A stretch of DNA of 64,000 bases from Paenibacillus sp. FJAT-29882 (GTDB lineage Bacteria > Bacillota > Bacilli > Bacillales > DSM-1321): NCBI RefSeq assembly GCF_001510645.1, contig NZ_LMVB01000001.1, forward strand, positions 949,854 to 1,013,853, in the 5' to 3' direction. A program made the position numbers and the translations under genes. Under the pieces are notes generated by a model. The model made no database searches. It saw only the letters and a program-made list of their open reading frames with translations, and was not told the DNA's origin. Positions 37,095 through 46,619 of this stretch are shown one piece after another. Within the stretch, counting starts at the first letter, position 1; each line of letters opens with the position of its first letter.

Positions 37095-39164
37095 ATGAAT
37101 AAGCAAGATTTGTTAGTGGAAATTGGATTAGAAGAAGTGCCAGCACGATTTGTCACAGCGGCAATGGAACAATTGTCCGATAAAGTGCAAAAATGGTTAA
37201 CGAAAAAAGCAATTCCTTTTGGGGAGGTCTCTGTGTTCTCAACACCCCGTCGTTTAGCGTTTTACATTCAAGACGTGGCAACGGCTCAAGCCGATATTGA
37301 GGAAGAAGCAAAAGGCCCTGCCAAGAAAATTGCCCAAGATGCAGAAGGGAACTGGTCTAAGGCAGCGATTGGCTTTACAAAAGGTCAAGGAATGACGGTC
37401 GATGACATTTATTTTAAAGAAATGAATGGCGTGGAGTATGTTCATGTAAATAAGTTTATTAAAGGACAGCCAACTCTCCAATTATTAACAGAATTGAAAG
37501 AGATCATCACTAGCCTTTCATTTCCTAAAAATATGCGCTGGGCTGATCAGGATCTTCGCTTTGTCCGTCCGATTAAATGGATGGTTGCTTTGTTCGGTAG
37601 CGAAGTAATCCCATTTGAGATTGCGGGAGTAGAAACAGGTCGCATGACAAAAGGGCATCGTTTTCTAGGAGAAGCAGTAGAAGTCATCACCCCTGATCAA
37701 TATGAAAAAGCGCTTGAACAACAATTTGTCATGGCTGATCCGAAAAAACGGAAGCAGTTGATTCTCGATCAAATTCATAAGCTTGAAGTTGAGAATGGCT
37801 GGCAAATTCCTGTTGACCAAGACTTACTTGAAGAGGTTAATAATTTAGTGGAATATCCAACTGCTTTATTCGGGAATTTTGAAGAAGAATTTTTGGAACT
37901 TCCACAAGAAGTGTTGATTACTTCGATGAAAGAACATCAACGCTATTTCCCTGTTAAAAGTAAAGACGGCAAGTTGCTGCCCCATTTCGTGACCGTACGT
38001 AACGGAAATGCAGACTATCTTGACAATGTGGCAAAAGGGAATGAAAAAGTCTTGCGAGCTCGTTTATCAGATGCGGATTTCTTCTATCGCGAAGATAAGA
38101 AAAAAGAGATTGCAAGTGCGTTAGAAAAGTTAAAATCCATTGTGTACCATGAAGAAATTGGTACATTGGCCGAAAAAACGGCCCGTGTTCAGAAGCTCAC
38201 AGGCATACTTGCCGATCAGGTAGAACTTTCCGATCAGAAAGAACTTGCCTTACGTGCAGCGGAAATTGCCAAATTTGATCTAGTGAGTCACATGGTTTAC
38301 GAATTCCCCGAATTGCAAGGCTATATGGGTGAGAAATATGCGTTATTAAAAGGCGAGCCAAAAGAAGTAGCAGCTGCAATTAATGAACATTATATGCCTA
38401 GACATGCAGAAGATAGTGTTCCGCCATCGTCAATCGGAGCCGTTTTAAGTGTCGCTGAAAAAATGGATACAATCGTTTCGTTCTTTGCGATTGGCGTCAT
38501 TCCAACAGGCTCCCAAGATCCATATGCATTACGCAGGCAGGCTAGCGGCGTTGTTCAAATCTTATTAGAGAAAAAGTGGTCGATATCTCTAGAGAAATTA
38601 CTCACATACGCTCTAGATGAAATGGAAGCGCGTGGAATTGCTAAACGAGATAGCGCTGAAATTTCAGCGGACCTGTTACAATTCTTTAAAGCACGTGTGA
38701 AGCATTTATTAACCGAAAAAGGCATTCGCTATGACTTGATTGATGCACTGCTAATCAACGAAATTGGCAACGTATCAGCCCTAGTAGAACGGGCATTAGT
38801 GCTTGAAAAAGAAAAAGACAGCTCGGAATTTAAAAAGAATATCGAAGCGTTAAGCCGGGTAATGAATATTGCAAGTAAATGTGAGCAGAAACAAACGATC
38901 GATCCAACGTTATTTGAAAACAAAGAAGAGGCAGCATTATTTGAAAAATATCAAACAGTTGCTACGAAATACAGTGAAACAGATGATGAGGAAACTCGCT
39001 TCTACTTACTCGTGTCTCTTCAGCCGGAAATTGAGCAATACTTTGAACATACAATGGTCATGGCAGAGCAAGACTCTATTCGTGAAAATCGCTTGTCACT
39101 CATGAAAGAAATTAGTGAACTAGCAGAAAGCTTTGCCAGCGTGAATAAAATTTTATCCTTATAA
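37095..39164 (+). CDS. glyS: Glycine-tRNA ligase beta subunit
   Basis: A 689-residue beta subunit. The N-terminal part reads KQDLLVEIGLEEVPARFVTA and has LSFPKNMRWADQDLRFVRPI. The central HD-like and C-terminal tRNA-binding regions include YMPRHAEDSVPPSSIGAVLS, DPYALRRQASGVV and SVNKILSL at the end. It binds tRNA-Gly and is needed for aminoacylation. It starts 3 nt after glyQ, in the same T-box operon. Repeat A copy 4 follows the stop by about 23 nt and may end the transcript. Confidence 0.98.
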   Translation: MNKQDLLVEIGLEEVPARFVTAAMEQLSDKVQKWLTKKAIPFGEVSVFSTPRRLAFYIQDVATAQADIEEEAKGPAKKIAQDAEGNWSKAAIGFTKGQGMTVDDIYFKEMNGVEYVHVNKFIKGQPTLQLLTELKEIITSLSFPKNMRWADQDLRFVRPIKWMVALFGSEVIPFEIAGVETGRMTKGHRFLGEAVEVITPDQYEKALEQQFVMADPKKRKQLILDQIHKLEVENGWQIPVDQDLLEEVNNLVEYPTALFGNFEEEFLELPQEVLITSMKEHQRYFPVKSKDGKLLPHFVTVRNGNADYLDNVAKGNEKVLRARLSDADFFYREDKKKEIASALEKLKSIVYHEEIGTLAEKTARVQKLTGILADQVELSDQKELALRAAEIAKFDLVSHMVYEFPELQGYMGEKYALLKGEPKEVAAAINEHYMPRHAEDSVPPSSIGAVLSVAEKMDTIVSFFAIGVIPTGSQDPYALRRQASGVVQILLEKKWSISLEKLLTYALDEMEARGIAKRDSAEISADLLQFFKARVKHLLTEKGIRYDLIDALLINEIGNVSALVERALVLEKEKDSSEFKKNIEALSRVMNIASKCEQKQTIDPTLFENKEEAALFEKYQTVATKYSETDDEETRFYLLVSLQPEIEQYFEHTMVMAEQDSIRENRLSLMKEISELAESFASVNKILSL

Positions 39165-39187
39165 AAACGAAAAGATGGGGATGTCTT

Positions 39188-39280
39188 ATAAGGGTCTGAC
39201 CTTGCACTCTAAATCAGTATGTAGTGTCTTGCACACTTATCTTATACTGTATGCAGTTGTTGCGGGGTTTGACCCCTTTT
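39188..39280. repeat. Repeat family A, copy 4
   Basis: ATAAGGGTCTGACCTTGCACT at the left and GCGGGGTTTGACCCCTTTT at the right, with an inner AGTGTCTTGCACACT stem. It is very close in sequence to copy 2 at 21045. It is placed straight after glyS and is the first of three repeats in a row. Confidence 0.8.
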
Positions 39281-39289
39281 GCTTTGTTT

Positions 39290-39551
39290 ATCCCGCTTTA
39301 ACGGGCAGTAAACCACCACCTCAGGGCTTTAGAGGAACCGAGGAAGCGTAGGTGGGGGATAACTGCCCGTAAAAGCCCGATTGGTGAGATACAGTGAAAC
39401 TTACCGATGTGATCTTCAGCGGTTTAGTTGAACCAATCGGGTTCGTACTGTCGATTGATCGAAGCGGTAGCGAAGATCTTAGCGACAGTAGAAAGGGACT
39501 AACAATCAGTGGGGGATGAAGAAACCCCCCACTGATTGAATTTTCACTTTA
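39290..39551 (+). repeat. Repeat family B, copy 4 (long form, best preserved)
   Basis: Four stem-loops can be drawn. ACGGGCAGT pairs with ACTGCCCGT, with CCACC/GGTGG inside. AAGCCCGATTGGT pairs with ACCAATCGGGTT. TACTGTCG pairs with CGACAGTA. AATCAGTGGGGG pairs with CCCCCCACTGATT. The ends are TCCCGCTTTAACGGGCAGTA and TTTTCACTTTA. No open frame of interest is present. I use it as the reference copy. Confidence 0.85.
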
Positions 39552-39573
39552 TGGTATTAGGACATTTTGGCTC

Positions 39574-39779
39574 TTTGTATGAAGGGCATGGGGACGGGTC
39601 TTTCCGACTTACTAATCTAGCCAATCTTCTTAGCTGGTATACTTCTTTTATTATAGAAAACACTTCAAAATTTCGGCTCCGCACCGCCACCATTGTATGC
39701 GGTGAGTGCAGCGTGATACTTGATTAATCCTTCATGGAAAATGGTGGCGTTTTAAAGCTATAGGAGTTTTGTATGAAGG
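39574..39779 (+). repeat. Repeat family C, copy 4 (best preserved)
   Basis: It is bounded by TTTGTATGAAGG (39574-39585) and TTTTGTATGAAGG (39767-39779). The core stem is CGCCACCATT (39685-39694) with AATGGTGGCG (39740-39749), enclosing GTGAGTGCAGCGTGATAC. It lies between repeat B copy 4 and the ccpN promoter region (39780-39930), in which I saw no further element. Confidence 0.85.
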
Positions 39780-39930
39780 AAAAGGGAACGGAACCGATCT
39801 GGTAAAGTAATCTAGCTTGTGGTGTGTAAACCTTATTACATAGTGATTTCAGTGCTCTTTTCATTTAAATAGGTTATAATAATGATAAATAGTATAGCCT
39901 AATAAGTTTCTCTGCTTAAGCAGTTGGGTG

Positions 39931-40566
39931 GTGAGTAAAATCGAATTAAATAAACGCCAAGAATTGATTGTAGAAATTGTAAAAGAAAATGGGCCGATTA
40001 CCGGGGAACATATAGCGGATAGGCTCAATTTGACTCGAGCTACACTAAGGCCAGATTTAGCCATTTTAACAATGGCTGGATTTCTCGATGCAAGGCCAAG
40101 AGTCGGTTATTTTTATACAGGTAAATCGAGCACACAACTCCTAACCGATAGTTTGAATAATATTTATGTGAGAGATTATCAATCGATTCCAGTCGTTATA
40201 AATGAAAGTATTTCGGTATATGATGCCATTGTAACGATGTTCCTTGAGGATGTGGGAACGATGTTTGTTGTCGATAAGCACGCGTTGCTTGTTGGCGTTC
40301 TTTCGCGTAAAGACTTGTTAAGGGCGAGCATCGGTAAACAAGAATTGGCTACGATCCCTGTCAATATTATTATGACAAGAATGCCCAACATTACGATGTG
40401 TACAAAGGAAGATTTAATGATCGACGTCGCTAAGAAATTGATTGACAAGCAGATTGATGCTTTACCAATCGTGAAAGAAGTTGAAAGTGGTTTTGAAGTG
40501 GTAGGCCGAATCACTAAAACGAATATAGCCAAAGCATTTGTTGCTTTAGCTGATGAAAGCTATTAG
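39931..40566 (+). CDS. ccpN: Transcriptional repressor CcpN
   Basis: A 211-residue regulator. An N-terminal winged helix ([20 protein letters not shown], then [20 protein letters not shown]) is followed by two CBS domains (about residues 80-205, with [15 protein letters not shown] and [15 protein letters not shown]). In B. subtilis CcpN represses gluconeogenic genes (gapB, pckA) when glucose is present and senses nucleotides through the CBS pair. I choose GTG 39931 (SKIELNKR, like STIELNKR); GTG 39928 is directly upstream. The ribosome-binding site is weak. ppsR follows after 25 nt, as in B. subtilis. Confidence 0.95.
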   Translation: MSKIELNKRQELIVEIVKENGPITGEHIADRLNLTRATLRPDLAILTMAGFLDARPRVGYFYTGKSSTQLLTDSLNNIYVRDYQSIPVVINESISVYDAIVTMFLEDVGTMFVVDKHALLVGVLSRKDLLRASIGKQELATIPVNIIMTRMPNITMCTKEDLMIDVAKKLIDKQIDALPIVKEVESGFEVVGRITKTNIAKAFVALADESY

Positions 40567-40591
40567 AGACTTTCTGAGGGGATGGATTGAA

Positions 40592-41398
40592 ATGAAAGGT
40601 TCGATTATTTTTGTAGTTTCTGATTCAATCGGTGAAACAGCAGAACTTGTCACAAAGGCAGCTGCCAGCCAGTTTCCAGCTAATCATTTTTCAATAAAAC
40701 GAATTCCATATATTGAAGATGAACAAGGTGTGGATGAAGTCATTGCCCTTGCAAAATTAAATCAGGCAATCATTGCGTATACACTCATTAAACCGGAAAT
40801 TCGAGCATATATGAAAGAACAGGCTGAAATGGAAAACATATTAGCATATGATATCATTGGGCCGCTTATGGACATGCTTCAGCAGAGAGCAGAAACATCG
40901 CCTAAGAATGAACCAGGGCTGGTTCGCAAACTTGATGATAACTACTTTAAACGAGTTGAAGCGATTGAATTTGCGGTAAAGTATGATGATGGACGTGATC
41001 CGCGTGGTATTCTTCGTGCAGATATTGTCCTTGTCGGTGTCTCAAGAACATCCAAAACACCATTATCACAATATCTAGCACTTAAGCGGTTTAAAGTTGC
41101 GAATGTGCCACTTGTTCCTGAAGTTGATCCACCGGAAGAGTTGTATCTCGTTCCTCCAGAGCGATGTTTTGGTTTGAAAATCAGTCCTGAAAAGCTGAAC
41201 ACGATTCGTAAAGAACGCTTAAAATCGCTTGGATTAGGTGATCACGCGATTTATGCCAATGTAGAACGGATTAAAGAAGAGCTTAAGAATTTTGACAGCA
41301 TCGTTGCAAAATTGAATTGCCCAATCATTGATGTGACGAATAAAGCGGTGGAAGAGACAGCTAACACCATTATTAATATAATAAATAATCGCAAATAA
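40592..41398 (+). CDS. ppsR: Putative pyruvate, phosphate dikinase regulatory protein
   Basis: A 268-residue DUF299 protein (YqfL in B. subtilis). It has the P-loop-like [11 protein letters not shown] at about 149-159 and the family segments [24 protein letters not shown] and [12 protein letters not shown]. Related proteins are bifunctional kinase/phosphorylases acting on PPDK or PEP synthase. B. subtilis YqfL modulates CcpN activity, which fits its place right after ccpN. The ATG at 40592 is preferred over an in-frame ATG at 40553 that would overlap ccpN. The GAGGGGATGG sequence supplies the ribosome-binding site. Confidence 0.93.
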   Translation: MKGSIIFVVSDSIGETAELVTKAAASQFPANHFSIKRIPYIEDEQGVDEVIALAKLNQAIIAYTLIKPEIRAYMKEQAEMENILAYDIIGPLMDMLQQRAETSPKNEPGLVRKLDDNYFKRVEAIEFAVKYDDGRDPRGILRADIVLVGVSRTSKTPLSQYLALKRFKVANVPLVPEVDPPEELYLVPPERCFGLKISPEKLNTIRKERLKSLGLGDHAIYANVERIKEELKNFDSIVAKLNCPIIDVTNKAVEETANTIINIINNRK

Positions 41399-41402
41399 AC
41401 AT

Positions 41403-41438
41403 TTGCCGCTATATCAAATGGCGGCTCCTTTTTATGGT
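41403..41438 (+). terminator. Terminator after ppsR
   Basis: GCCGC and GCGGC pair across an 11-nt loop, followed by TCCTTTTTAT. The stem is short. The rest of the gap to 41740 is AT-rich; it contains a TATAAT at about 41589-41594 without a convincing -35. Confidence 0.5.
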
Positions 41439-41740
41439 TTGAGAATTTTTTTTGAAAAAAAAGTAATAAATACATAGTAGATTTTGCACAGACTATCCCT
41501 ACATCAGATTTTAACCATTCGAAAAAAATTCAATCATGCGATTCCGAGCTAATTAAGTTGAAATGGTAGCAACTTTTAAACAATTGTACTATAATAAAAA
41601 GTTGTGAGAAAAACAAAATTTTAGGTTTAGTATTAATTAATACGGAATAGACTATAAATATTAGAATGTCAAGGACTTCATCATGATAAAATTCGACAGA
41701 TATGCTTTTCGGCAAAGAATCGAAGGAGAAAAAAAGGATT

Positions 41741-42244
41741 ATGCAGAAAGATGTAGAATTAATACTTATGGTGAATGAAAAACCAATGATTTATGTAGAT
41801 GCTGATGCGTGTCCTGTAAAAAGTGAAACATTGCATTGTGCAAAAATGTTCGATGTTTCGGTTGTTTTTGTCGCTTCATATAAAAATATGATGAACGATC
41901 CAGAAGGTGAATGGATCTATGTGGATGCAGACAAAGAAGCAGCTGATCTTCAAATTGCAAATTCCGTAAAAAAAGGTGATATCGTGATTACTGCTGATAT
42001 TGGATTAGCCGGAACCCTGCTCGCTAAACGAGTTTATGTACTTTCTCCTCGTGGAAAGGAATATACAGAAGATAAAATTATGTCTCTTCTTGATATGCGT
42101 TATCAATCTGCAAAACTTCGCAGGCAAGGTAAGCATACAAAAGGACCTAAATCGTTTACGAAGGAAGACAGAAAAGCCTATGTTGAAAAACTTATGGGAA
42201 TTTTGTCGAAACTTGCAGGGAATAACGAATCCATGTCGAATTAA
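41741..42244 (+). CDS. yqxD: UPF0178 (YaiI/YqxD) family protein
   Basis: A 167-residue protein of the NYN/PIN-like UPF0178 family. Signatures are IYVDADACPVKSE, VFVASYK, DIVITADIGLAGTLLAKRV, VLSPRGKEYTEDKI and GPKSFTKEDR. The conserved Asp residues suggest a metal-dependent nuclease fold, but no activity is established to my knowledge. The ATG at 41741 has AAAAGG close upstream and GAAGGAG further up; an in-frame ATG at 41771 is possible. It precedes dnaG and rpoD, as in B. subtilis. Confidence 0.92.
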   Translation: MQKDVELILMVNEKPMIYVDADACPVKSETLHCAKMFDVSVVFVASYKNMMNDPEGEWIYVDADKEAADLQIANSVKKGDIVITADIGLAGTLLAKRVYVLSPRGKEYTEDKIMSLLDMRYQSAKLRRQGKHTKGPKSFTKEDRKAYVEKLMGILSKLAGNNESMSN

Positions 42245-42273
42245 AAACAATCACCGAAATGTAAGGTGAAAAT

Positions 42274-44082
42274 ATGGCGAATGCCCGAATAGAAGATGAA
42301 AAATTAAATCAAATCCGAGAAGCTGTGGATATCGTCGATTTAATTGGCGAATACGTCCAGCTAAAAAAACAAGGGCGAAATTATTTCGGCCTTTGTCCGT
42401 TTCATGGTGAAAGCACCCCTTCCTTTTCAGTATCACAAGACAAGCAAATCTTTCATTGCTTTGGCTGTGGGGCAGGCGGCAATGTGTTTACCTTTTTAAT
42501 GGATATCGAAGGCTATAGCTTTATCGAAGCCGCCAAAAAGATTGCCGAAAAAGGAAATATCCCATTAGATGTCGAAATAAACCAAGAATCATCCCGTCCT
42601 CAAATGCCTGTTGAATCTAAACAGATTATTGAAGCACATGATCTTTTGAAAAAATTCTATCATCATCTCCTTGTTAATACAAAAGAAGGACAAGACGCAT
42701 TAGAATATTTACTTCAACGGGGATTTACGGAAGAAGCTATTGAAAAATTCCAAATAGGTTATTCTTTGGATTCATGGGACTTTGTTTATAAATTTCTCAC
42801 GAAAAGGGGATATGAGCCGGAGCTTTTAGAAAAAGCAGGTTTAACCATTTTGCGAGAAAGAGATGGCACCTACTTTGATCGTTTTAGGAATCGAATCATG
42901 TTTCCTATCACGGATCATCAAAGCAATACGGTTGCGTTTTCGGGGAGGGCTCTAGGTCAGGATGAGCCGAAATATTTAAATAGTCCCGAAACACCGGTAT
43001 TTAATAAAAGTCAGATTTTGTATAATTTTCATGCTGCAAGGCCACATATTCGGAAGAAAGACCAAGTTGTCATATTTGAAGGCTTTGCGGATTGCATTTC
43101 TGCTGTCCGTGCAGGCGTTGAACAATCGGTCGCAACAATGGGTACTTCTTTGACTGAACAGCATATTCAAATGCTAAAGCGGAATACCGACCAAGTTTTG
43201 ATTTGTTATGATTCAGACTCTGCTGGCATGAATGCAGCAAATAGGTCACTAAATATGCTTCTTCAAAGCGGATTTCAAGTTAAGGTAGCCGTCATGCCTG
43301 ATCAACTTGACCCCGATGACTACATAAAGAAATATGGCGAAAAAAGCTTTAATTCTGAAGTAATAGGGGCCAGTTTAACACATATGGCTTTTAAAATGCT
43401 TTTCCTTCGCAAAGGAAAAAACTTAAATAATGAAGGAGATCGCATTCAATATATTGAAGATATATTACAGGAGATTTCCAAGCTTGCAAATCCGGTTGAA
43501 AGAGATCATTATTTGCGTCAACTCTCTTCTGAATTCTCCCTATCATTGGATGCATTAGAGCAGCAGCAAAGGCAAGTTTTTTTCTCTGAAAAAAAGAAAG
43601 GGAATGTCGCCTCTCCTGCTCCTGTCAAAATGAATTCTTTACAATATGAGCGAAAGCTTAGGCCTGCTCATTATAACGCTGAACGAATGATGATTGCTCA
43701 TATGTTAAAAAGTAGGGAAATGACCGCAAAAATTCAAGCACTGCTCGGAACAACCGTTTTTCATGTGGATGAACATCAAGCGATCATTACGTATTTATAT
43801 GCATTTTATGAAGACGGGCACGAGCCAGATGCGAGTTTTTTCTTAACATACCTGCCTGATCAAAACTTGAGAAGAATTGTTTCTGAAATAGAAATGATGT
43901 CAGTGAATGAGGAAGTTACCGACAAAGAACTGACAGATTATCTAAATCAAGTGTTGAAATATGAAAAGATGTTAATGATAAAAGAAAAAGAAGCAGAACG
44001 AAAAGAAGCAGAACGCCGCAGTGACCATCTTAAAGCGGCACAGATTGGTATGGAAATTATTCAATTACGAAAATTATTATAG
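42274..44082 (+). CDS. dnaG: DNA primase
   Basis: A 602-residue DnaG. The N-terminal CHC2 zinc finger is clear (CPFHGESTPSF, then FHCFGCGAGG). The TOPRIM catalytic core follows, with IFEGFADCISAVRAG, ATMGTSLTEQH and CYDSDSAGMNAA. The C-terminal helicase-binding domain ends the protein. It makes RNA primers for replication. It lies in the macromolecular synthesis operon with rpoD (and here yqxD). AAGGTGAAA gives the ribosome-binding site, and rpoD follows after 38 nt. Confidence 0.98.
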   Translation: MANARIEDEKLNQIREAVDIVDLIGEYVQLKKQGRNYFGLCPFHGESTPSFSVSQDKQIFHCFGCGAGGNVFTFLMDIEGYSFIEAAKKIAEKGNIPLDVEINQESSRPQMPVESKQIIEAHDLLKKFYHHLLVNTKEGQDALEYLLQRGFTEEAIEKFQIGYSLDSWDFVYKFLTKRGYEPELLEKAGLTILRERDGTYFDRFRNRIMFPITDHQSNTVAFSGRALGQDEPKYLNSPETPVFNKSQILYNFHAARPHIRKKDQVVIFEGFADCISAVRAGVEQSVATMGTSLTEQHIQMLKRNTDQVLICYDSDSAGMNAANRSLNMLLQSGFQVKVAVMPDQLDPDDYIKKYGEKSFNSEVIGASLTHMAFKMLFLRKGKNLNNEGDRIQYIEDILQEISKLANPVERDHYLRQLSSEFSLSLDALEQQQRQVFFSEKKKGNVASPAPVKMNSLQYERKLRPAHYNAERMMIAHMLKSREMTAKIQALLGTTVFHVDEHQAIITYLYAFYEDGHEPDASFFLTYLPDQNLRRIVSEIEMMSVNEEVTDKELTDYLNQVLKYEKMLMIKEKEAERKEAERRSDHLKAAQIGMEIIQLRKLL

Positions 44083-44120
44083 TTGGTTGACTTGTGTAAG
44101 TCTTGGAAGGAGGGGAACAG

Positions 44121-45254
44121 ATGGCTGAAAAATCAGCACGTTCCAAAGAGGTTGACAATAATGATTTGAATTTAGATCAGGTGAAAGAACAACTGCTTGA
44201 GTTAGGGAAGAAGAAAGGGTCATTGTCCCTTGAGAAGATTGCAGCGCGACTCGGAAGCTTTGAACTGGATTCAGATCATATGGATGAGTTCTACGAATTT
44301 TTAGGTGAGCATGGTGTCGAAATTCTTACTGATGGTGAGGAAGAAGATGACGATGACCCAAATGAAAAAGAACTACAAAAAGAAGAAGAATTTGATTTAA
44401 ATGATTTAAGTGTACCACCTGGGGTGAAAATTAACGACCCTGTCCGCATGTATTTGAAAGAAATCGGCCGAGTGGATTTATTATCTGCCGTAGAAGAAGT
44501 TGCCCTTGCAGAACGTATCGAAGAAGGCGATGAAGAAGCAAAACGCCGTTTAGCTGAAGCGAACCTTCGACTAGTAGTAAGTATTGCTAAACGTTATGTA
44601 GGCCGAGGAATGCTCTTCTTAGATCTTATTCAAGAAGGAAACATGGGTCTAATTAAAGCCGTTGAAAAGTTTGATTATCGTAAAGGATTCAAATTCAGTA
44701 CGTATGCCACATGGTGGATCCGCCAAGCCATTACTCGTGCGATTGCAGACCAAGCACGTACAATTCGAATTCCTGTGCATATGGTTGAGACGATCAATAA
44801 GTTAATTCGTGTTCAAAGACAATTGCTTCAGGATCTTGGCCGCGAACCTTCTCCTGAAGAAATTGCTGAAGACATGGATCTGACTCCTGAAAAAGTTCGT
44901 GAAATCTTGAAAATTGCACAAGAGCCAGTATCACTAGAAACGCCAATCGGCGAAGAAGATGATTCTCACTTAGGCGACTTCATTGAAGATCAAGATGCGA
45001 CGTCACCTTCTGAGCATGCGGCCTACGAGTTATTGAAAGAACAGCTTGAGGATGTTCTTGATACACTCACGGACCGCGAAGAAAACGTACTTCGCCTTCG
45101 TTTTGGTCTTGATGATGGTCGTACACGCACACTTGAAGAAGTCGGCAAAGTATTTGGTGTTACGAGAGAACGTATTCGCCAAATCGAAGCTAAGGCACTG
45201 CGAAAACTAAGACACCCAAGCCGAAGCAAACGTTTGAAAGACTTCTTAGAATAA
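44121..45254 (+). CDS. rpoD: RNA polymerase sigma factor SigA (RpoD)
   Basis: A 377-residue primary sigma factor. A short acidic region 1.1-like N-terminus precedes region 1.2 ([18 protein letters not shown]). Region 2 follows ([20 protein letters not shown], then [20 protein letters not shown]), which recognises the -10 box. Region 3 and region 4.2 ([20 protein letters not shown]) follow; the latter recognises the -35 box. The ATG at 44121 has GGAAGGAGGGG upstream. The length fits Bacillus SigA. Repeat A copy 5 follows the stop. Confidence 0.99.
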   Translation: MAEKSARSKEVDNNDLNLDQVKEQLLELGKKKGSLSLEKIAARLGSFELDSDHMDEFYEFLGEHGVEILTDGEEEDDDDPNEKELQKEEEFDLNDLSVPPGVKINDPVRMYLKEIGRVDLLSAVEEVALAERIEEGDEEAKRRLAEANLRLVVSIAKRYVGRGMLFLDLIQEGNMGLIKAVEKFDYRKGFKFSTYATWWIRQAITRAIADQARTIRIPVHMVETINKLIRVQRQLLQDLGREPSPEEIAEDMDLTPEKVREILKIAQEPVSLETPIGEEDDSHLGDFIEDQDATSPSEHAAYELLKEQLEDVLDTLTDREENVLRLRFGLDDGRTRTLEEVGKVFGVTRERIRQIEAKALRKLRHPSRSKRLKDFLE

Positions 45255-45284
45255 GATATCCCATCAAGTAAACTTTTTAAAACC

Positions 45285-45364
45285 TAGGGTCTGACCTAAC
45301 ACTATTTATACCGTTTATTGTGTCATCTAAACGATATACAGTAGATGGAAGGTCTGGCCTTTAT
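45285..45364. repeat. Repeat family A, copy 5
   Basis: TAGGGTCTGACCTAACAC at the left and AAGGTCTGGCCTTTATTTTG at the right, with an inner CGTTTA/TAAACG stem also present in copy 6. It begins 31 nt after the rpoD stop and ends in a T-rich run. Confidence 0.75.
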
Positions 45365-45454
45365 TTTGTTTTTTACACGTATTGGCGCTCGGGCTAATAT
45401 GTGTATTTAATCTGCCGATATAGTTAATAAACGATTGCCTTAGGATGTGCGTAT

Positions 45455-46003
45455 ATGAACGAAACGCGAAAGAAAATTATTATCCAAGAAATTATTTACT
45501 GGAAAAGGAACAGATTACTGCCAGAACACTATTGTGATTATTTACTCGTGCTTTACAGCGGCGGTGAAGAAGTGAAGTTTACCAACTCAACCAGGACACC
45601 TTCAAGAAAAACAGCAAATTATCTGTATGGCATCGTAGTACTCCTTTTATTTTTTACTCTATTTTTGAATTATTTTACTCAATTTGCTGTTGGTTTGCAA
45701 ATGGGTCTGACCTATTTTTTACTTTTATCCCTAATTAGCTGCACCATATTATTTTATAAGAAAAATATCCACTATCAGTTTCCACTCATTGGTTCTATGG
45801 TTGTTTTACTGTTAGCGACGATCCAAACAGCTAAGTACATGGCTTCTGAGCAAGAAATCGTCCTATATATACTTTTACTCGTCAATTGTGCGATTTGGTT
45901 TGTGTTAGGTAAAAAGATGAAATTCCCTCATTTCCTAGTTTCGGGAATTTTGGGATTAACAGTAATTCTTTACTTCATAGCTAGATTATACAGTATTTTT
46001 TGA
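45455..46003 (+). CDS. Hypothetical five-helix membrane protein
   Basis: A 182-residue protein not recognised. Residues 1-55 are soluble, basic and acidic mixed (starting MNETRKKIIIQEIIYWKRNR, with HYCDYLLVLYSGG). Five hydrophobic segments follow, at about 57-75, 78-102, 110-128, 135-152 and 158-180. The ribosome-binding site is weak (TTAGGATG). It stands between rpoD and cccA, a spot where other Bacillaceae often have a species-variable gene. The soluble start resembles the N-terminal part of some uncharacterised Bacillus membrane proteins, but I cannot name a family with confidence. Confidence 0.75.
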   Translation: MNETRKKIIIQEIIYWKRNRLLPEHYCDYLLVLYSGGEEVKFTNSTRTPSRKTANYLYGIVVLLLFFTLFLNYFTQFAVGLQMGLTYFLLLSLISCTILFYKKNIHYQFPLIGSMVVLLLATIQTAKYMASEQEIVLYILLLVNCAIWFVLGKKMKFPHFLVSGILGLTVILYFIARLYSIF

Positions 46004-46202
46004 AAATAGAAAATATTCTATCGGATTTTTCTAAAAGTTTACAAGTATTTTAATTAGAATCAGGATAAATTTGCCTTAAATAAGAAATTATATAAGTTAT
46101 TCGTGTTTAGGTCTTTTCCTTATTTCTTTTTTCTAGTAAACTAAAGATGCTTGTATATTTATTTATTATGAACAGAATAGTAATACATAGGGAGGTAATT
46201 CT

Positions 46203-46571
46203 ATGAAACGCAATCCAGTTATTCCGTTTATTCTTATTATGGTATTTGGAATTGGCTTGATGTTCATGCTTTCTTTCAAGGGGCTTGGTGATGCGAAAAA
46301 CATCGCTGAGGAAAAAGAAGGCGGTAGCGAAAAAGCAGGGGAGCAAGTTGCTGCTTCACCAGAGGAACTGTATAAAACCAATAGTTGTATCGGTTGTCAT
46401 GGAGGAAACTATGAAGGTGGAATGGGTCCTAAATTAGCTGGCGTAGCCGATCATTTATCAGTGGATGAAGTCAAAGACATCATCACGAACGGTAAAGGCG
46501 CAATGCCGGGCGGATTGATTCCAGCAGACAATATAGATGCGATGGCAGAATTTATTCACGGTTTGAAATAA
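46203..46571 (+). CDS. cccA: Cytochrome c550
   Basis: A 122-residue membrane-anchored c-type cytochrome. One N-terminal helix (about residues 8-26) acts as anchor, then an acidic linker (EEKEGGSEKAGEQ). The heme domain has CIGCH (Cys62, Cys65, His66) and the Met of GKGAMPGG as axial ligand. It is on the outer face of the membrane and passes electrons to cytochrome c oxidase. GGGAGG precedes the ATG. Sequence and place match CccA of B. subtilis. It is a single-gene unit with its own terminator. Confidence 0.96.
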   Translation: MKRNPVIPFILIMVFGIGLMFMLSFKGLGDAKNIAEEKEGGSEKAGEQVAASPEELYKTNSCIGCHGGNYEGGMGPKLAGVADHLSVDEVKDIITNGKGAMPGGLIPADNIDAMAEFIHGLK

Positions 46572-46587
46572 TGTAAGCGAGTAGCAG

Positions 46588-46619
46588 CATTTCTATTAGG
46601 AATGCTGCTGTTTTTTTAG
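46588..46619 (+). terminator. Terminator after cccA
   Basis: AGCAGCATT and AATGCTGCT pair across a short loop, followed by GTTTTTTT. Confidence 0.9.

Noticed and set aside
39290-39551. Repeat B as a group II intron, retron or tRNA-like gene
   Set aside because: It is too short, has no reverse transcriptase frame, and no tRNA arms or intron domain V could be drawn.
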